Assembly (NCBI RefSeq): GCF_018130545.1
Contig: NZ_JAFCKF010000001.1
Coordinates: forward strand, 1,240,001 to 1,304,000
Length of the DNA: 64,000 nt
Origin: Bradyrhizobium tropiciagri
Lineage (GTDB): Bacteria; Pseudomonadota; Alphaproteobacteria; Rhizobiales; Xanthobacteraceae
Direction of reading: 5' to 3'
Positions 28,791 through 37,510 of this stretch are shown piece after piece (the stretch's first letter is position 1; each line of letters starts with the position of its first letter). The notes under the pieces were generated by a model. The model did no database searches, was not told where the DNA came from, and saw nothing but the letters and a program-made list of their open reading frames with translations. The translations under genes were made by a program, and so were the position numbers.

Positions 28791-29555
28791 CTATCCCGGC
28801 AGGAAGATCGCGAACGGCTCGTCGATCGTGCGGCGCAGGTGCTCGCGATAGGCGGCGAAGCTGGCATCGTCGGCCGATACCCGGCCGAGGCTCGGCTTCG
28901 GTACGTTCTTTGCCGGCAGGAATGCGATCGGCGCGGCGACCGGGGTCAGCAACGAGCCGCGGCCGGCGAGCAAGGTCGTGATGATGCCGTACATCTCACC
29001 GGAATTGCGCGGCCGCGAGACCGTGATGACGCGATGTTGGCCGTGCCGGTTGGTGACGAGATAGACGAAGCCCGATTCGTTCGGCACCGCGACTTCACCG
29101 TACTGCGTATAGTCGGCATCCTGCCGCTCGCCCTCGCGGAAGCCGAGCGATGATGTCGCCTCGTCCCAGATGATCTCGGTGCGATAAGCATAGAGCGCAC
29201 CCGGCTCGCCGAACGACGGGCGCACCGTGATGTAGGTGCCTTCGATCCGCGCCACCGAACGGCGGGAATAGGACCCGAGACTGTCGGGCGCAATCCCGCC
29301 ATTGGCAGGCACGACCACTTTGATCGCTTCCGGCAGCTTGCGCAGGGGCACGCCGAGCGCCTGCTCCAGCCGCACCGTTGTCGCCAGCGTGAACGGGCGA
29401 CGACCACCGAGCACCTTCTCCAGGGTCGAGAGGCTGAGCTTCGCCTGCTCCGCCAGCGTCTGCCGCGAGATGCGGCGGCGCGCGATTTCCTCACGGATGG
29501 TATCCGCGACCTGCTGGCTCTGCTCGGCGGACAGCTGCTTGTCAGGTGTCGACAT
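28791..29555 (-). CDS. XRE-type helix-turn-helix protein with C-terminal sensor-like domain
   Basis: Protein of 254 residues. The N-terminal 65 residues form an HTH_3/XRE-like unit (RRISRQTLAEQAKLSLSTLE, then KVLGGRRPFTLATTVRLEQA). The remaining part (about 85-254) has no domain I recognise; it contains YSRRSVARIEGTYITVRPSF and a long beta-rich stretch, perhaps a ligand or sensor domain. ATG 29555 begins MSTPDKQLSAEQSQQVADT; an in-frame extension to 29675 has low-complexity sequence and is not used. It is divergent from the VIT/VWA sortase-target gene (199 bp shared upstream region) and may regulate it, which is inference. Confidence 0.75.
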   Translation of the reverse strand: MSTPDKQLSAEQSQQVADTIREEIARRRISRQTLAEQAKLSLSTLEKVLGGRRPFTLATTVRLEQALGVPLRKLPEAIKVVVPANGGIAPDSLGSYSRRSVARIEGTYITVRPSFGEPGALYAYRTEIIWDEATSSLGFREGERQDADYTQYGEVAVPNESGFVYLVTNRHGQHRVITVSRPRNSGEMYGIITTLLAGRGSLLTPVAAPIAFLPAKNVPKPSLGRVSADDASFAAYREHLRRTIDEPFAIFLPG

Positions 29556-29754
29556 TGTGGTCCTGCGGCGGGTTCCCCATGAATCGGCGCAGTCTAGCAG
29601 ACCGGACAACCCATCACAAAACCGTACAAAACCGCCTCGTCCGGCGGCGGGCGGCGCCGGGCCGCGGCCAATCATTGCCGATCATTCTGCTCGCGCCAAA
29701 ACCGCCGCTCTCCATGATTGCGAAGCAGCGAAAGCCTCGCTCGGAGTGACGAAA

Positions 29755-32028
29755 ATGACGATTTACGATGCATGTGAGAGCAGTCCGCAAATCCGCCTGT
29801 CGCGCAGGATGCGCATTGCGCTGTTCTTCCTGGTGGAAGGTGTGGCCGCGCTGGCGATCGGCTTCGCGGCGCTGTTCGTGAGTTTCGATCCGGTGTGGTC
29901 GGCCGAGCTGCCGCAACAGGCGGTGCTGCGGCCATCCGATGCCCGCTCCGGCTCGCTGCTGTTCAAGACCGACGACGGCTACAAGGATGCGTTGAGGCTC
30001 GGCATCGATGTCGACCTCACCGTGTCGGGCCCGACCGTCCGCGCCCGCGTCACCCAAATCTTCCGCAACCCGACCAAGGATTGGGTGGAAGCGACCTATG
30101 TCTACCCGCTGCCGGCCGGCGGCGCGGTCGACACCCTGAAGATGGTGGTCGGCGATCGTATCGTGGTCGGCGACATCAAGGAGCGGCAGCAAGCCCGCGC
30201 GATCTACGAGCAGGCCAAGCAGAACGGCCAGAAGGCCGCGCTCACCGAACAGGAGCGGCCGAACATCTTCACCAACTCGGTCGCCAATATCGGTCCCGGT
30301 GAAACCGTGCTGGTGCAGATCGAATATCAGGAGCCGGTGCAGCAGAACGGCAACGAGTTCTCGCTGCGGGTGCCGATGGTGGTCGGCCCGCGCTACAATC
30401 CGCGTCCGGTGGTGCAGAGCGTCGACCTCCGCGCCGATGGCAGTGGCTGGGGCGCCACCACGACCGACCCCGTGCCGGACCGCGATCGCATCGCATCCGA
30501 AGTGCTCGATCCCGCAACCAATGCACCGGTTAATCCGACCAACATCACGGTGCATCTCAACGCCGGCTTCCCGCTCGGCGAGGTCAAGAGCCATTTCCAT
30601 CAGGTCAAGATCGAAAGCCTCGACAACACCACGCGCGTCGTCAAGCTCGCCGAAGGCCCGGTACCGGCCGATCGCGACTTCGAGCTGACCTGGAAGCCGG
30701 CCGCCGAGAAGGCACCGTCGGTCGGGCTGTTCCGCGAGCATGTCGGCAATTCCGACTATCTGCTGGCCTTCGTCACGCCGCCCTCGGTCGAGCAGGCGCA
30801 GCAGAAGCAGCTGCCGCGTGAGGTGATCTTCGTGATCGACAATTCCGGCTCGATGGGCGGCACTTCGATCATCCAGGCCAAGGCCAGCCTTCTCTACGCG
30901 CTCGGCCGCCTGCAACCGACCGATCGCTTCAACGTGATCCGTTTCGACGACACCATGGACACGCTGTTCCCGGCGCCGGTCGCGGCAAACAGCGCCAATA
31001 TCGGCAACGCGACGTCGTTCGTCAGTGCGATCCAGGCCCGCGGCGGCACCGAGATGGTGCCGGCGATGCGCGCCGCGCTGTCCGACACCAACCACGACGA
31101 CGCCGACCACGTCCGTCAGGTCGTGTTCCTGACCGACGGCGCCATCGGCAATGAGCAGCAATTGTTCGAGACCATCAGCGCGCTGCGCGGCCGCTCGCGG
31201 GTATTCATGGTCGGCATCGGCTCGGCACCGAACACGTATCTGATGACGCGCGCTGCCGAGCTCGGCCGCGGCACCTTCACCCATATCGGCTCGGTCGAGC
31301 AGGTCGACGAGCGCATGCGCGATTTGTTCGCCAAGCTGGAGAATCCCGCGGTGACAAGCTTGTCCGCGAAATTCTCCGACGCGACCGCCGACCTCACGCC
31401 GTCGGCGCTGCCCGACGTCTATCGCGACGAGCCGCTGGTGCTGGCCGCGAAGCTCGACAAGCTCGCCGGCTCGGTCGAGATCAAGGGCCGCATCGGCGAC
31501 CGTCCGTGGAGCGTGACGCTACCGCTGGCCAATGCCGCCGAGGGCAAGGGCCTGTCGAAACTGTGGGCACGCCGCAAGATCGCGGATGCCGAGGTGGCGC
31601 GCACCACGCGGCAGGCGACCCCCGAGGATGCCGACAAGACCATCCTTGCGCTGGCGCTGGAGCATCAGCTCGTGACGCGGCTGACCAGCCTTGTTGCGGT
31701 CGACAAGACGCCGAGCCGTCCGGACGGCGAGCCGCTGAAGCTGTCCGAACTGCCGCTGAACCTGCCGGCCGGTTGGGATTTCGCAAAGGTGTTCGGCGAG
31801 CGTCCGAGCCTGCCGGCCACTCCCACCGAACGTCGCGCCGAGGCCGGCGACGGCAAGGTGCAACTCGCTGCGCTGAAGCGGTCGCCGGTCGCGACCCAAA
31901 GTCCCGGCACGATCCAGCTGCCGAAGACCGCGACCGATGCAGAATTGAAGATGGTCGCCGGTGTGATCCTGCTCACGGTCAGCCTTCTGCTTCTGGTGTT
32001 CAATCGGCGTCAGACGTCACCCCAATGA
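29755..32028 (+). CDS. VIT and VWA domain protein, dedicated sortase target
   Basis: Large membrane-anchored protein of 757 residues matching the proteobacterial 'sortase target' family (VIT plus VWA). An N-terminal membrane segment or signal lies at about residues 20-42. The VIT domain follows (about 70-190, TQIFRNPTKDWVEATYVYPL), then a VWA domain (about 355-530) with an intact MIDAS start DNSGSMGG at residue 362. The C-terminus has the sorting signal layout: LPKTA at 722-726, a hydrophobic segment (VAGVILLTVSLLLLVF) and the positive tail NRRQ. The sortase is encoded 197 bp downstream. ATG 29755 has GGAG 10 bases upstream. It probably takes part in envelope adhesion or inter-alpha-inhibitor-like interactions; function is unproven. 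Confidence 0.9.
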   Translation: MTIYDACESSPQIRLSRRMRIALFFLVEGVAALAIGFAALFVSFDPVWSAELPQQAVLRPSDARSGSLLFKTDDGYKDALRLGIDVDLTVSGPTVRARVTQIFRNPTKDWVEATYVYPLPAGGAVDTLKMVVGDRIVVGDIKERQQARAIYEQAKQNGQKAALTEQERPNIFTNSVANIGPGETVLVQIEYQEPVQQNGNEFSLRVPMVVGPRYNPRPVVQSVDLRADGSGWGATTTDPVPDRDRIASEVLDPATNAPVNPTNITVHLNAGFPLGEVKSHFHQVKIESLDNTTRVVKLAEGPVPADRDFELTWKPAAEKAPSVGLFREHVGNSDYLLAFVTPPSVEQAQQKQLPREVIFVIDNSGSMGGTSIIQAKASLLYALGRLQPTDRFNVIRFDDTMDTLFPAPVAANSANIGNATSFVSAIQARGGTEMVPAMRAALSDTNHDDADHVRQVVFLTDGAIGNEQQLFETISALRGRSRVFMVGIGSAPNTYLMTRAAELGRGTFTHIGSVEQVDERMRDLFAKLENPAVTSLSAKFSDATADLTPSALPDVYRDEPLVLAAKLDKLAGSVEIKGRIGDRPWSVTLPLANAAEGKGLSKLWARRKIADAEVARTTRQATPEDADKTILALALEHQLVTRLTSLVAVDKTPSRPDGEPLKLSELPLNLPAGWDFAKVFGERPSLPATPTERRAEAGDGKVQLAALKRSPVATQSPGTIQLPKTATDAELKMVAGVILLTVSLLLLVFNRRQTSPQ

Positions 32029-32075
32029 CGTCGGATGAAAGGAGCAGGTGCCCCCCGACCTCCTCCTTTCCTAGA

Positions 32076-32118
32076 GCGCGCGCGGTCTTCCCACCTGTCC
32101 CCCAGGGACCGCGCGCGC
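32076..32118 (+). other. GC-rich hairpin between sortase target and sortase genes
   Basis: Arms 32076-32087 (GCGCGCGCGGTC) and 32107-32118 are perfect 12-base complements with a 19-base loop. There is no T-tract, so it is not a classical intrinsic terminator. It may attenuate transcription or stabilise the upstream mRNA end, setting a higher level of target than sortase. Confidence 0.6.
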
Positions 32119-32131
32119 CACTTCTCTCAAC

Positions 32132-32218
32132 TGTCATTGCGAGGAGCGAAGCGACGAAGCAATCGATGGTTCCGCCTATGCCGCTCGATCGGTTGCTTCG
32201 CTTCGCTCGCAATGACGG
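32132..32218. repeat. Intergenic palindromic repeat R8 (CATTGCGAGGAGCG family)
   Basis: Starts TGTCATTGCGAGGAGCGAAG and ends CGCTCGCAATGACG; inner arms GCAATCGA and TCGGTTGC pair imperfectly. Near-copy of R4. Its right end abuts the GGGAG that is the only visible ribosome binding site of the sortase gene. Confidence 0.85.
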
Positions 32219-32225
32219 GAGCCCG

Positions 32226-32801
32226 ATGACAATGCGCCGCTTCATCCTCCCGCTCGCCTTCGCTCTCATCGGCCTGATCCTGTTCGGCCAGGGCGCCTAT
32301 ATCCACGCCAAGGCGCTGGTCGCGCAGGTACTGCTGGAGCGCGCCTTCACACAGAGCATCGCGACCGGCCAGCTGGTGAAGCCGTGGAGCTGGGCCGATA
32401 CCTGGCCGGTGGCCAGGATCGAGGTGAAGCGCCTGCACGCCTCCGCGATCGTGCTCGCCGGCAGCAGCGGCCAGGCGCTGGCGTTCGGCCCCGGCCATGT
32501 CGAGCAGACCGTCGATGCCGGGCAGCCGGGCGTCGCGGTCTATTCCGCGCATCGCGACACCCATTTCCGCTTTCTGAAAGATGTCACAATCGGCGACGAG
32601 ATCGACGTCACGCGCAGCGACGGCAAGATGTTTCGCTACCGGGCCGATCGCAGCGCGGTGGTCCGCTTCGATCAATCAGGCATCGATCCGATCACGGATA
32701 AATACGAACTGGTGCTCTCGACCTGCTGGCCGTTCGACGCACTGACATCGGGGCCCGAGCGTTATCTGTTGCACGCGACCCTGATCGAATCAGGTTCCTG
32801 A
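32226..32801 (+). CDS. Class GN (proteobacterial) sortase
   Basis: Membrane-anchored transpeptidase of 191 residues. It has an N-terminal membrane segment (FILPLAFALIGLILFGQGAY) and the sortase fold with His in VAVYSAHRD, the catalytic Cys in LVLSTCWPF and the Arg in GPERYLLHAT. This set matches the dedicated Gram-negative sortase family that is always paired with one VIT/VWA target, here the upstream gene. It should cleave at the target's LPKTA site in the periplasm; the acceptor nucleophile is unknown. ATG 32226 has GGGAG 5 bases upstream, partly formed by the edge of repeat R8. A gap of 166 bp follows with nothing obvious. Confidence 0.92.
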   Translation: MTMRRFILPLAFALIGLILFGQGAYIHAKALVAQVLLERAFTQSIATGQLVKPWSWADTWPVARIEVKRLHASAIVLAGSSGQALAFGPGHVEQTVDAGQPGVAVYSAHRDTHFRFLKDVTIGDEIDVTRSDGKMFRYRADRSAVVRFDQSGIDPITDKYELVLSTCWPFDALTSGPERYLLHATLIESGS

Positions 32802-32967
32802 TCCGTATCAATTTCGTCTGCCGGGATATTGCGCGTGACACCCAGACTTGCGTCCCCGTGAGTTGCTACCCCCTTTCCTCAGCCATAAAAACAATGAAAA
32901 ATCGGGTCCTGCGGTGATCGACCGTGGGCCAGAGGAAACAAAGACAACAAGGATAAGGGCAGGCTCC

Positions 32968-35190
32968 ATGGAAGCACTTGCAAGCACCGCGTCTCATGTG
33001 TCCCACAAATGGGCGCCGCCCGCTGACGCCAGTGACATCGTCAAGAGCATCCATGCGATGCTGCACCCGCGCAACATCGTGCTGGTCGGCGCCACCGACA
33101 AGCCCGGCAACTATGCCGAACGGATCTGGAACAATCTGGTCAAGTACGGCTACGCCGGGGGCCTTTATCCGATCAACGCCAAGCGCGAGGCGATCTGGGG
33201 CGTCACCTGCTACAAGGATTTCGCCAGCCTCCCCGAGAAGCCCGACCATGTGCTGGTGCTGGTGCCGGCGCGCTTTGCCGTGCAGGTGATCCGCGATGCG
33301 GCTGCCGCCGGCGCACGCTCGGCGACCATCGTCACGTCAGGCTTCAGCGAGTTGCAGGATGAAGAGAGCCAACGGCTTGCGGTCGAGCTGAAGCAGGCGA
33401 TCAAGGAGACCGGGCTCGCGGTCACCGGCCCGAATTGCCTCGGCAATCTCAGCGCCGGCGAGAACCTTTTCACCAATATCGACGACCGCATCGTCACCAT
33501 GGAGCAGGGTGCGGTCGCGATCGCCGGCCAGTCCGGCGCCATCGTGATGGCGATCCGCCAGGCGCTGGAGGATCGCGGCGTCGGCGTCGGCTATATGGTC
33601 ACGACCGGCAATGAATCCGGTCTCGAGACGCCGGACCTGATGAGCTATTTCGCCGCCGATCCGAGCATCCGCGTCATCGTGGTCTATCTCGAAGGCGTCA
33701 GGAATACCAAAATCTTCCGCGAAGCCTGCAAGGCCGCGCGCGCGGCGGGCAAACCTGTCATCGCGCTCAAGCTCGGCGCCTCCGAAGGCGGCCGAGCTGC
33801 TGCGATGGCGCATACCGGCGCACTCGCCGGCTCGATCGAGACCTTCGACGCGATCTCGACCCGCGAAGGCGTGATCCGGGTGCGCGGGCTCGACGAACTG
33901 ATCGAGACCACCGAGTGCTTCGTGCACACCGATCCCCCGAAGGGCAATCGGCTGGCGGCAGTGTCGCTGTCGGGCGGCAAGCGCGGGCTTTTGATCGACG
34001 CGTTCTATTCCGCCGGGCTGAATTTCGCGCCACTGAGCCCGAACGCGTCCGGACAACTGGCGCAGATGCTCGGGCCCGGCAGCATCGTCGGCAACCCGCT
34101 CGACGCCGGCTTTGCCGCCGTTGTCGACCCCTCCGTCTACATGAAGTCGATCAAGATCATGATCGACGATCCCGATACCGACATCGTCATCATCGACGCC
34201 GAATTGCCGAAGGCACCACACGAGCTGCGCGAGCGCAATCTGCGTATCGTCAACGACATGGCGGGCCAGGCCAACAAGCCGGTGATCTATATCAGCGCGA
34301 TGTCGATCGGCTTCACCGACTTCACCAAGGGCCTGCGCAAATCGCTGCCCAATATCGCGGTCATGCAGGGTCTCGACCGCGCGGTTGGCGCGATCAAGTC
34401 GCTGATCGAATATGCCGGCCTGCGCAAGGAAGTGCCCGACATCGCGTCGAGCTCGAAGGCGTCCGCGCGCGCCATGCTGGAGAAGACGCTCAAGGCCGCC
34501 AACGGCGCCGCCGCGCTCGACGAGGTCGCCTCGAAAAAGCTGCTCAAGGCCTATGGCATCCCGATTTCAAAGGAAGAGGTCGCGCAGACCGTGGCGGAGG
34601 CGGTGAAGATCGCCAAGACGATCGGCTTTCCGGTCGTCGCCAAGGTGGTCAGCCCCGACATCCTGCACAAGTCGGATATCGGCGGCGTGGTGCTGAACCT
34701 TGCCAATGCGGCCGAGGTGAAGAAGGCGTTCAACGACATCACCGCGCGGGTGAAGAAGCTGAAGGGCAAGCCGAAGCTCGAGGGCATCCTGATCGCGCAG
34801 CAGGTCAAGGCAGACCTCGAGCTCGTGGTCGGCGCCTCGCTCGACGCCGAGATGGGCCCGGTGGTGCTGTTCGGTACCGGCGGCGTCGATATCGAGCTGA
34901 TGAAGGACGTCGCGCTGGCCGGCGCACCGCTCGATGACGCCGAAGCGAAAGAGCTGATCGCCAAGACCAAGGCCGGCGTCAAGATGAAGGGCTATCGCGG
35001 CAAGCCCGCCCTGCACGAACCGTCGGCGGTGAAGGCGCTGGTCGGGCTCTCCAATCTGATGGCCGACGCCAACGGCCGCATCGCCTCGATCGACGTCAAC
35101 CCGTTCCTGATCAACAGCAAGCTCGGCGTCGCCGTCGATGGCCTGATCGTGCTGAACAACGCCGCCGCAAATAAAGCGGCGGGACATTAG
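32968..35190 (+). CDS. ADP-forming acyl-CoA synthetase (acetate--CoA ligase family, fused alpha-beta)
   Basis: NDP-forming acyl-CoA synthetase of 740 residues in the fused bacterial layout. An N-terminal CoA-binding Rossmann domain (PRNIVLVGATDKPGNYAERIW) is followed by succinyl-CoA-synthetase-like domains with GPNCLGNL and the putative phospho-His in AMAHTGALAGS. A C-terminal ATP-grasp domain (about 520-740) has KVVSPDILHKSDIGGVVLNL. It would make or use acyl-CoA with ATP/ADP turnover via a phosphohistidine; some homologues instead act in dicarboxylate or aromatic (feruloyl) metabolism, so the substrate is open. ATG 32968 is the first start consistent with the conserved N-terminus; the frame is open further upstream without similarity. 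Confidence 0.9.
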   Translation: MEALASTASHVSHKWAPPADASDIVKSIHAMLHPRNIVLVGATDKPGNYAERIWNNLVKYGYAGGLYPINAKREAIWGVTCYKDFASLPEKPDHVLVLVPARFAVQVIRDAAAAGARSATIVTSGFSELQDEESQRLAVELKQAIKETGLAVTGPNCLGNLSAGENLFTNIDDRIVTMEQGAVAIAGQSGAIVMAIRQALEDRGVGVGYMVTTGNESGLETPDLMSYFAADPSIRVIVVYLEGVRNTKIFREACKAARAAGKPVIALKLGASEGGRAAAMAHTGALAGSIETFDAISTREGVIRVRGLDELIETTECFVHTDPPKGNRLAAVSLSGGKRGLLIDAFYSAGLNFAPLSPNASGQLAQMLGPGSIVGNPLDAGFAAVVDPSVYMKSIKIMIDDPDTDIVIIDAELPKAPHELRERNLRIVNDMAGQANKPVIYISAMSIGFTDFTKGLRKSLPNIAVMQGLDRAVGAIKSLIEYAGLRKEVPDIASSSKASARAMLEKTLKAANGAAALDEVASKKLLKAYGIPISKEEVAQTVAEAVKIAKTIGFPVVAKVVSPDILHKSDIGGVVLNLANAAEVKKAFNDITARVKKLKGKPKLEGILIAQQVKADLELVVGASLDAEMGPVVLFGTGGVDIELMKDVALAGAPLDDAEAKELIAKTKAGVKMKGYRGKPALHEPSAVKALVGLSNLMADANGRIASIDVNPFLINSKLGVAVDGLIVLNNAAANKAAGH

Positions 35191-35197
35191 GTTCAAT

Positions 35198-35281
35198 CGT
35201 CATGCGCGGGCTTGACCCGCGCATCCATCATCAGAAGCAAGTCGTCTCCGGATGGATTGCCGGGTCAAGCCCGGCAATGAC
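35198..35281. repeat. Intergenic palindromic repeat R9 (CATGCGCGGGCTTGACCC family)
   Basis: Starts CGTCATGCGCGGGCTTGACC and ends GGGTCAAGCCCGGCAATGAC. The left half folds as GCGCGGG-CTTGA-CCCGCGC and the right half as GCCGGG-TCAAG-CCCGGC; the middle has TCCATC/GATGGA. It lies between the convergent CoA-synthetase and protease genes. Confidence 0.85.
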
Positions 35282-35289
35282 AACCGTCA

Positions 35290-36051
35290 TCAAAAGCTCG
35301 CACCCCACTGCCGCACGGTCTGCATCACCCAGTCGCGATAAAGCGTCAGCGGCGTGACGCCGGTGATGCCGCCGCAGCCGGCGGTGCCGTTCGGGCCTGT
35401 GGACCAGCTGACCACGCCAACGATGACGGGGCCGCCCTGCTTGTCCTCGAACACGGGTGCACCGGAATCGCCGGTACAGGCGCCGAGCCCGTCGCGCACG
35501 CCCTGCCCGACCGGATCAACCAGCCGGATCTGCAGCGTGCCGGGCTTGCCGCTCGCGACCAGTCCGGCGACGCGAATGCTGCCGCCGCTCTTGCCGTCGC
35601 CACGCACGGTGACACCGACGCCGGCAATGGTGAAGCGGCCGCCGACCTGGATCGGAATGTTGGGCATGCCGAGCGCGGCCGGCGCCTTGCCTGCGACCGG
35701 CATCGCGAGCTGCAGCAACGCGACATCGGCAGTCGCGACATGATTGGTCATCGCCTGCATCCGGAAGGCTGGATGAATCGCGACCGTCCTGACGTCCTGC
35801 AACTTGGGTTGCCGGTCCGCGCCATACTCGACGATCTTGTAATCGGCGCCGGGCTGCACACAATGCGCCGCGGTCAGCACCACCTTCGGCGCGATCAACG
35901 CACCGGTACAGAAATTGCCGCGTGAGCCGACGATTGTGACGACCGCACGCGCAACGCCATCGGTCGACGGCGCGCCGCCACCGACGATGGCGAAGGCCGG
36001 CGTTGCCATCAACAGGATCAGAAAGGCTGCCGCTCGAAACAAGCTCGTCAT
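35290..36051 (-). CDS. Secreted trypsin-like serine protease (S1)
   Basis: Exported S1-family protease of 253 residues. A Sec signal peptide covers residues 1-21 (LFRAAAFLILLMATPAFA), and the mature chain starts at IVGGG, the classical trypsin N-terminus; activation would therefore coincide with signal cleavage. The triad is complete: His in VLTAAHCV, Asp in ATADVALLQL, Ser in GDSGAPVF, and cysteine pairs typical of S1 are present. It is convergent with the CoA-synthetase gene and divergent from the LuxR-type regulator. Substrates are unknown. The 440 bp upstream, to 36491, holds no gene I can support. Confidence 0.92.
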   Translation of the reverse strand: MTSLFRAAAFLILLMATPAFAIVGGGAPSTDGVARAVVTIVGSRGNFCTGALIAPKVVLTAAHCVQPGADYKIVEYGADRQPKLQDVRTVAIHPAFRMQAMTNHVATADVALLQLAMPVAGKAPAALGMPNIPIQVGGRFTIAGVGVTVRGDGKSGGSIRVAGLVASGKPGTLQIRLVDPVGQGVRDGLGACTGDSGAPVFEDKQGGPVIVGVVSWSTGPNGTAGCGGITGVTPLTLYRDWVMQTVRQWGASF

Positions 36052-36491
36052 GGAATCCCGTCGGTTTGCATCGGAATTGATCGGATCCGAGGCGCGGCAT
36101 TGCGTCGCTCACACTCGGCCTCGGAAGCCGGCAATGCAGTACAGAGCATCCGGACCCGCATGCGTCAATTATCTAAATATCTAGCCGTCAATGACTACGG
36201 CATTGAAGTCGCCGCCAGAATCGACGCATGGACGACCCGCGCATACTTCGCGCATCACGGTCCTGTCACGATATGCGACATGTCGATCACGGGGCTGCGT
36301 GATCCGCGACGATGCGCTAATGTGAACTGCATCTCTTGATCCTGCGCGCATCGGAGCCGTAATTTCCATTCGATAATAAATACAACCTCTGGCAGCATAC
36401 CGCATACTTACCTTCATGACTTTCTGGATGCCGGTGCCGTCGAACGTCCGACGGCTTCTCCTTCCGCCATTTCGTTGAGTTCGAGGATATT

Positions 36492-37166
36492 ATGAGGATC
36501 GCGGTCGTCACGCCGATAAGGCTGTTCAGCGAGGGACTTACCTCGAGTTTCCAGAACCACGCCGAGTTCGCCATCGAGGCGGCGGTTTCCGATCTGGCCG
36601 GGCTGCGCGAGAGCCTCGAGGCGGGCAGCGTCAACGTCATCCTGATCGACGTCACACAGGGGATCGATCTCGACGAGGTGCGCGTGATCGCGAGCGAGCA
36701 TGCGGAGATCGCTCTGGTGGCGCTCGGCCTCAACGAAGACAGGCGCGACGTGGTTCGCTGCGGCCGGGCCGGATTCAGCGGCTATATTTCTCGCAATGCC
36801 AGCTTCGACGAGCTCTGCCGCGCATTGTCGGACGTGGCATCGGGACGGCTCGCCTGCAGCGCAGAGATTTCCGGCGGCCTGCTGCGCGCGCTGTTCTGCA
36901 TGGAGCGCCAGACGGATACGATCGAAGCGGACCAGGGACTGACGCGCCGCGAAAGCGAGGTCCTCAAGCTGATCGGACAAGGCCTGTCGAACAAGGAGAT
37001 CGCACGCGATCTCAATCTCAGCCTGGCGACCGTCAAGCATCACGTCCATCACGTGTTGCAGAAGCTTGGCCTGCCGGGCCGCGCGCAGGCGATGCGGCGC
37101 GTGCGTGAAGCGCCGTGGATCGCATCAACTGCGCAGATGCTTGATCGTCGCCGCGAGCTCGACTGA
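36492..37166 (+). CDS. LuxR/NarL-type regulator with degenerate receiver domain
   Basis: DNA-binding regulator of 224 residues laid out like a NarL/FixJ response regulator: receiver at 1-120 and LuxR HTH at about 148-205 (LTRRESEVLKLIGQGLSNKE, then IARDLNLSLATVKHHVHHVL). The receiver keeps a central aspartate (VILIDVT) but lacks the usual acidic pair after the first strand (VVTPIR instead of VVDDH), and the conserved lysine region reads GYISRNA. Phosphorylation control is therefore doubtful. No histidine kinase gene is adjacent. GAGGATAT precedes ATG 36492. It lies 344 bp upstream of the PatG-like subtilase and is its most likely local controller (inference). Confidence 0.85.
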   Translation: MRIAVVTPIRLFSEGLTSSFQNHAEFAIEAAVSDLAGLRESLEAGSVNVILIDVTQGIDLDEVRVIASEHAEIALVALGLNEDRRDVVRCGRAGFSGYISRNASFDELCRALSDVASGRLACSAEISGGLLRALFCMERQTDTIEADQGLTRRESEVLKLIGQGLSNKEIARDLNLSLATVKHHVHHVLQKLGLPGRAQAMRRVREAPWIASTAQMLDRRRELD

Positions 37167-37200
37167 CCCCAGCCTTCTGAATTCCGTGTGCGGCCAGGCG

Positions 37201-37226
37201 CGCCGCATCCTTGCGGGGATGCGGCG
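37201..37226 (+). terminator. Hairpin after the LuxR-type regulator gene
   Basis: Arms CGCCGCATCC (37201-37210) and GGATGCGGCG (37217-37226) pair perfectly around TTGCGG, 35 bp after the stop. There is no T-tract, so this is a probable factor-assisted terminator or mRNA 3' end. Confidence 0.55.
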
Positions 37227-37258
37227 TGTCTCGGCGAACATGCATGCGCGTCGCGCCG

Positions 37259-37270
37259 GGGATCGATCCC
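37259..37270. promoter_or_regulatory. 12-bp perfect palindrome upstream of the PatG-like subtilase
   Basis: GGGATCGATCCC is a perfect palindrome in the 344 bp between the regulator and subtilase genes, followed at 37282 onward by a second GATCGATC. It could be an operator, for instance for the neighbouring LuxR-type protein. The assignment is speculative. Confidence 0.3.
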
Positions 37271-37510
37271 GACTAAATCCTTTGATCGATCTTTCGAGGC
37301 GCAAGATCAACCTTATGGATCGGTCCGGTCCCGATCATCGCCTCGATCCTTTCTGATCCACCGCGACGAATAGGCCTTTCGCGGCACAGCTGCCACAACT
37401 GCACCGACGCAACGACGTGCCGCTGTTATCGCTCGCTGCGCAAATTGCAGATTGCCGTGGAAGACGGATCGGCCGCACGAATTCGCGGCAGATCGGTCGG
37501 GAATGATTTC

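Noticed and set aside
29614-31284. 556-codon minus-strand frame opposite the VIT/VWA gene
   Set aside because: Antisense composition; the plus-strand VWA MIDAS and sorting signal are unambiguous.
36052-36491. Possible RNA gene or small ORF in the 440 bp gap before the LuxR-type regulator
   Set aside because: No tRNA-like cloverleaf, no strong terminator and no small frame with a good ribosome binding site could be supported.
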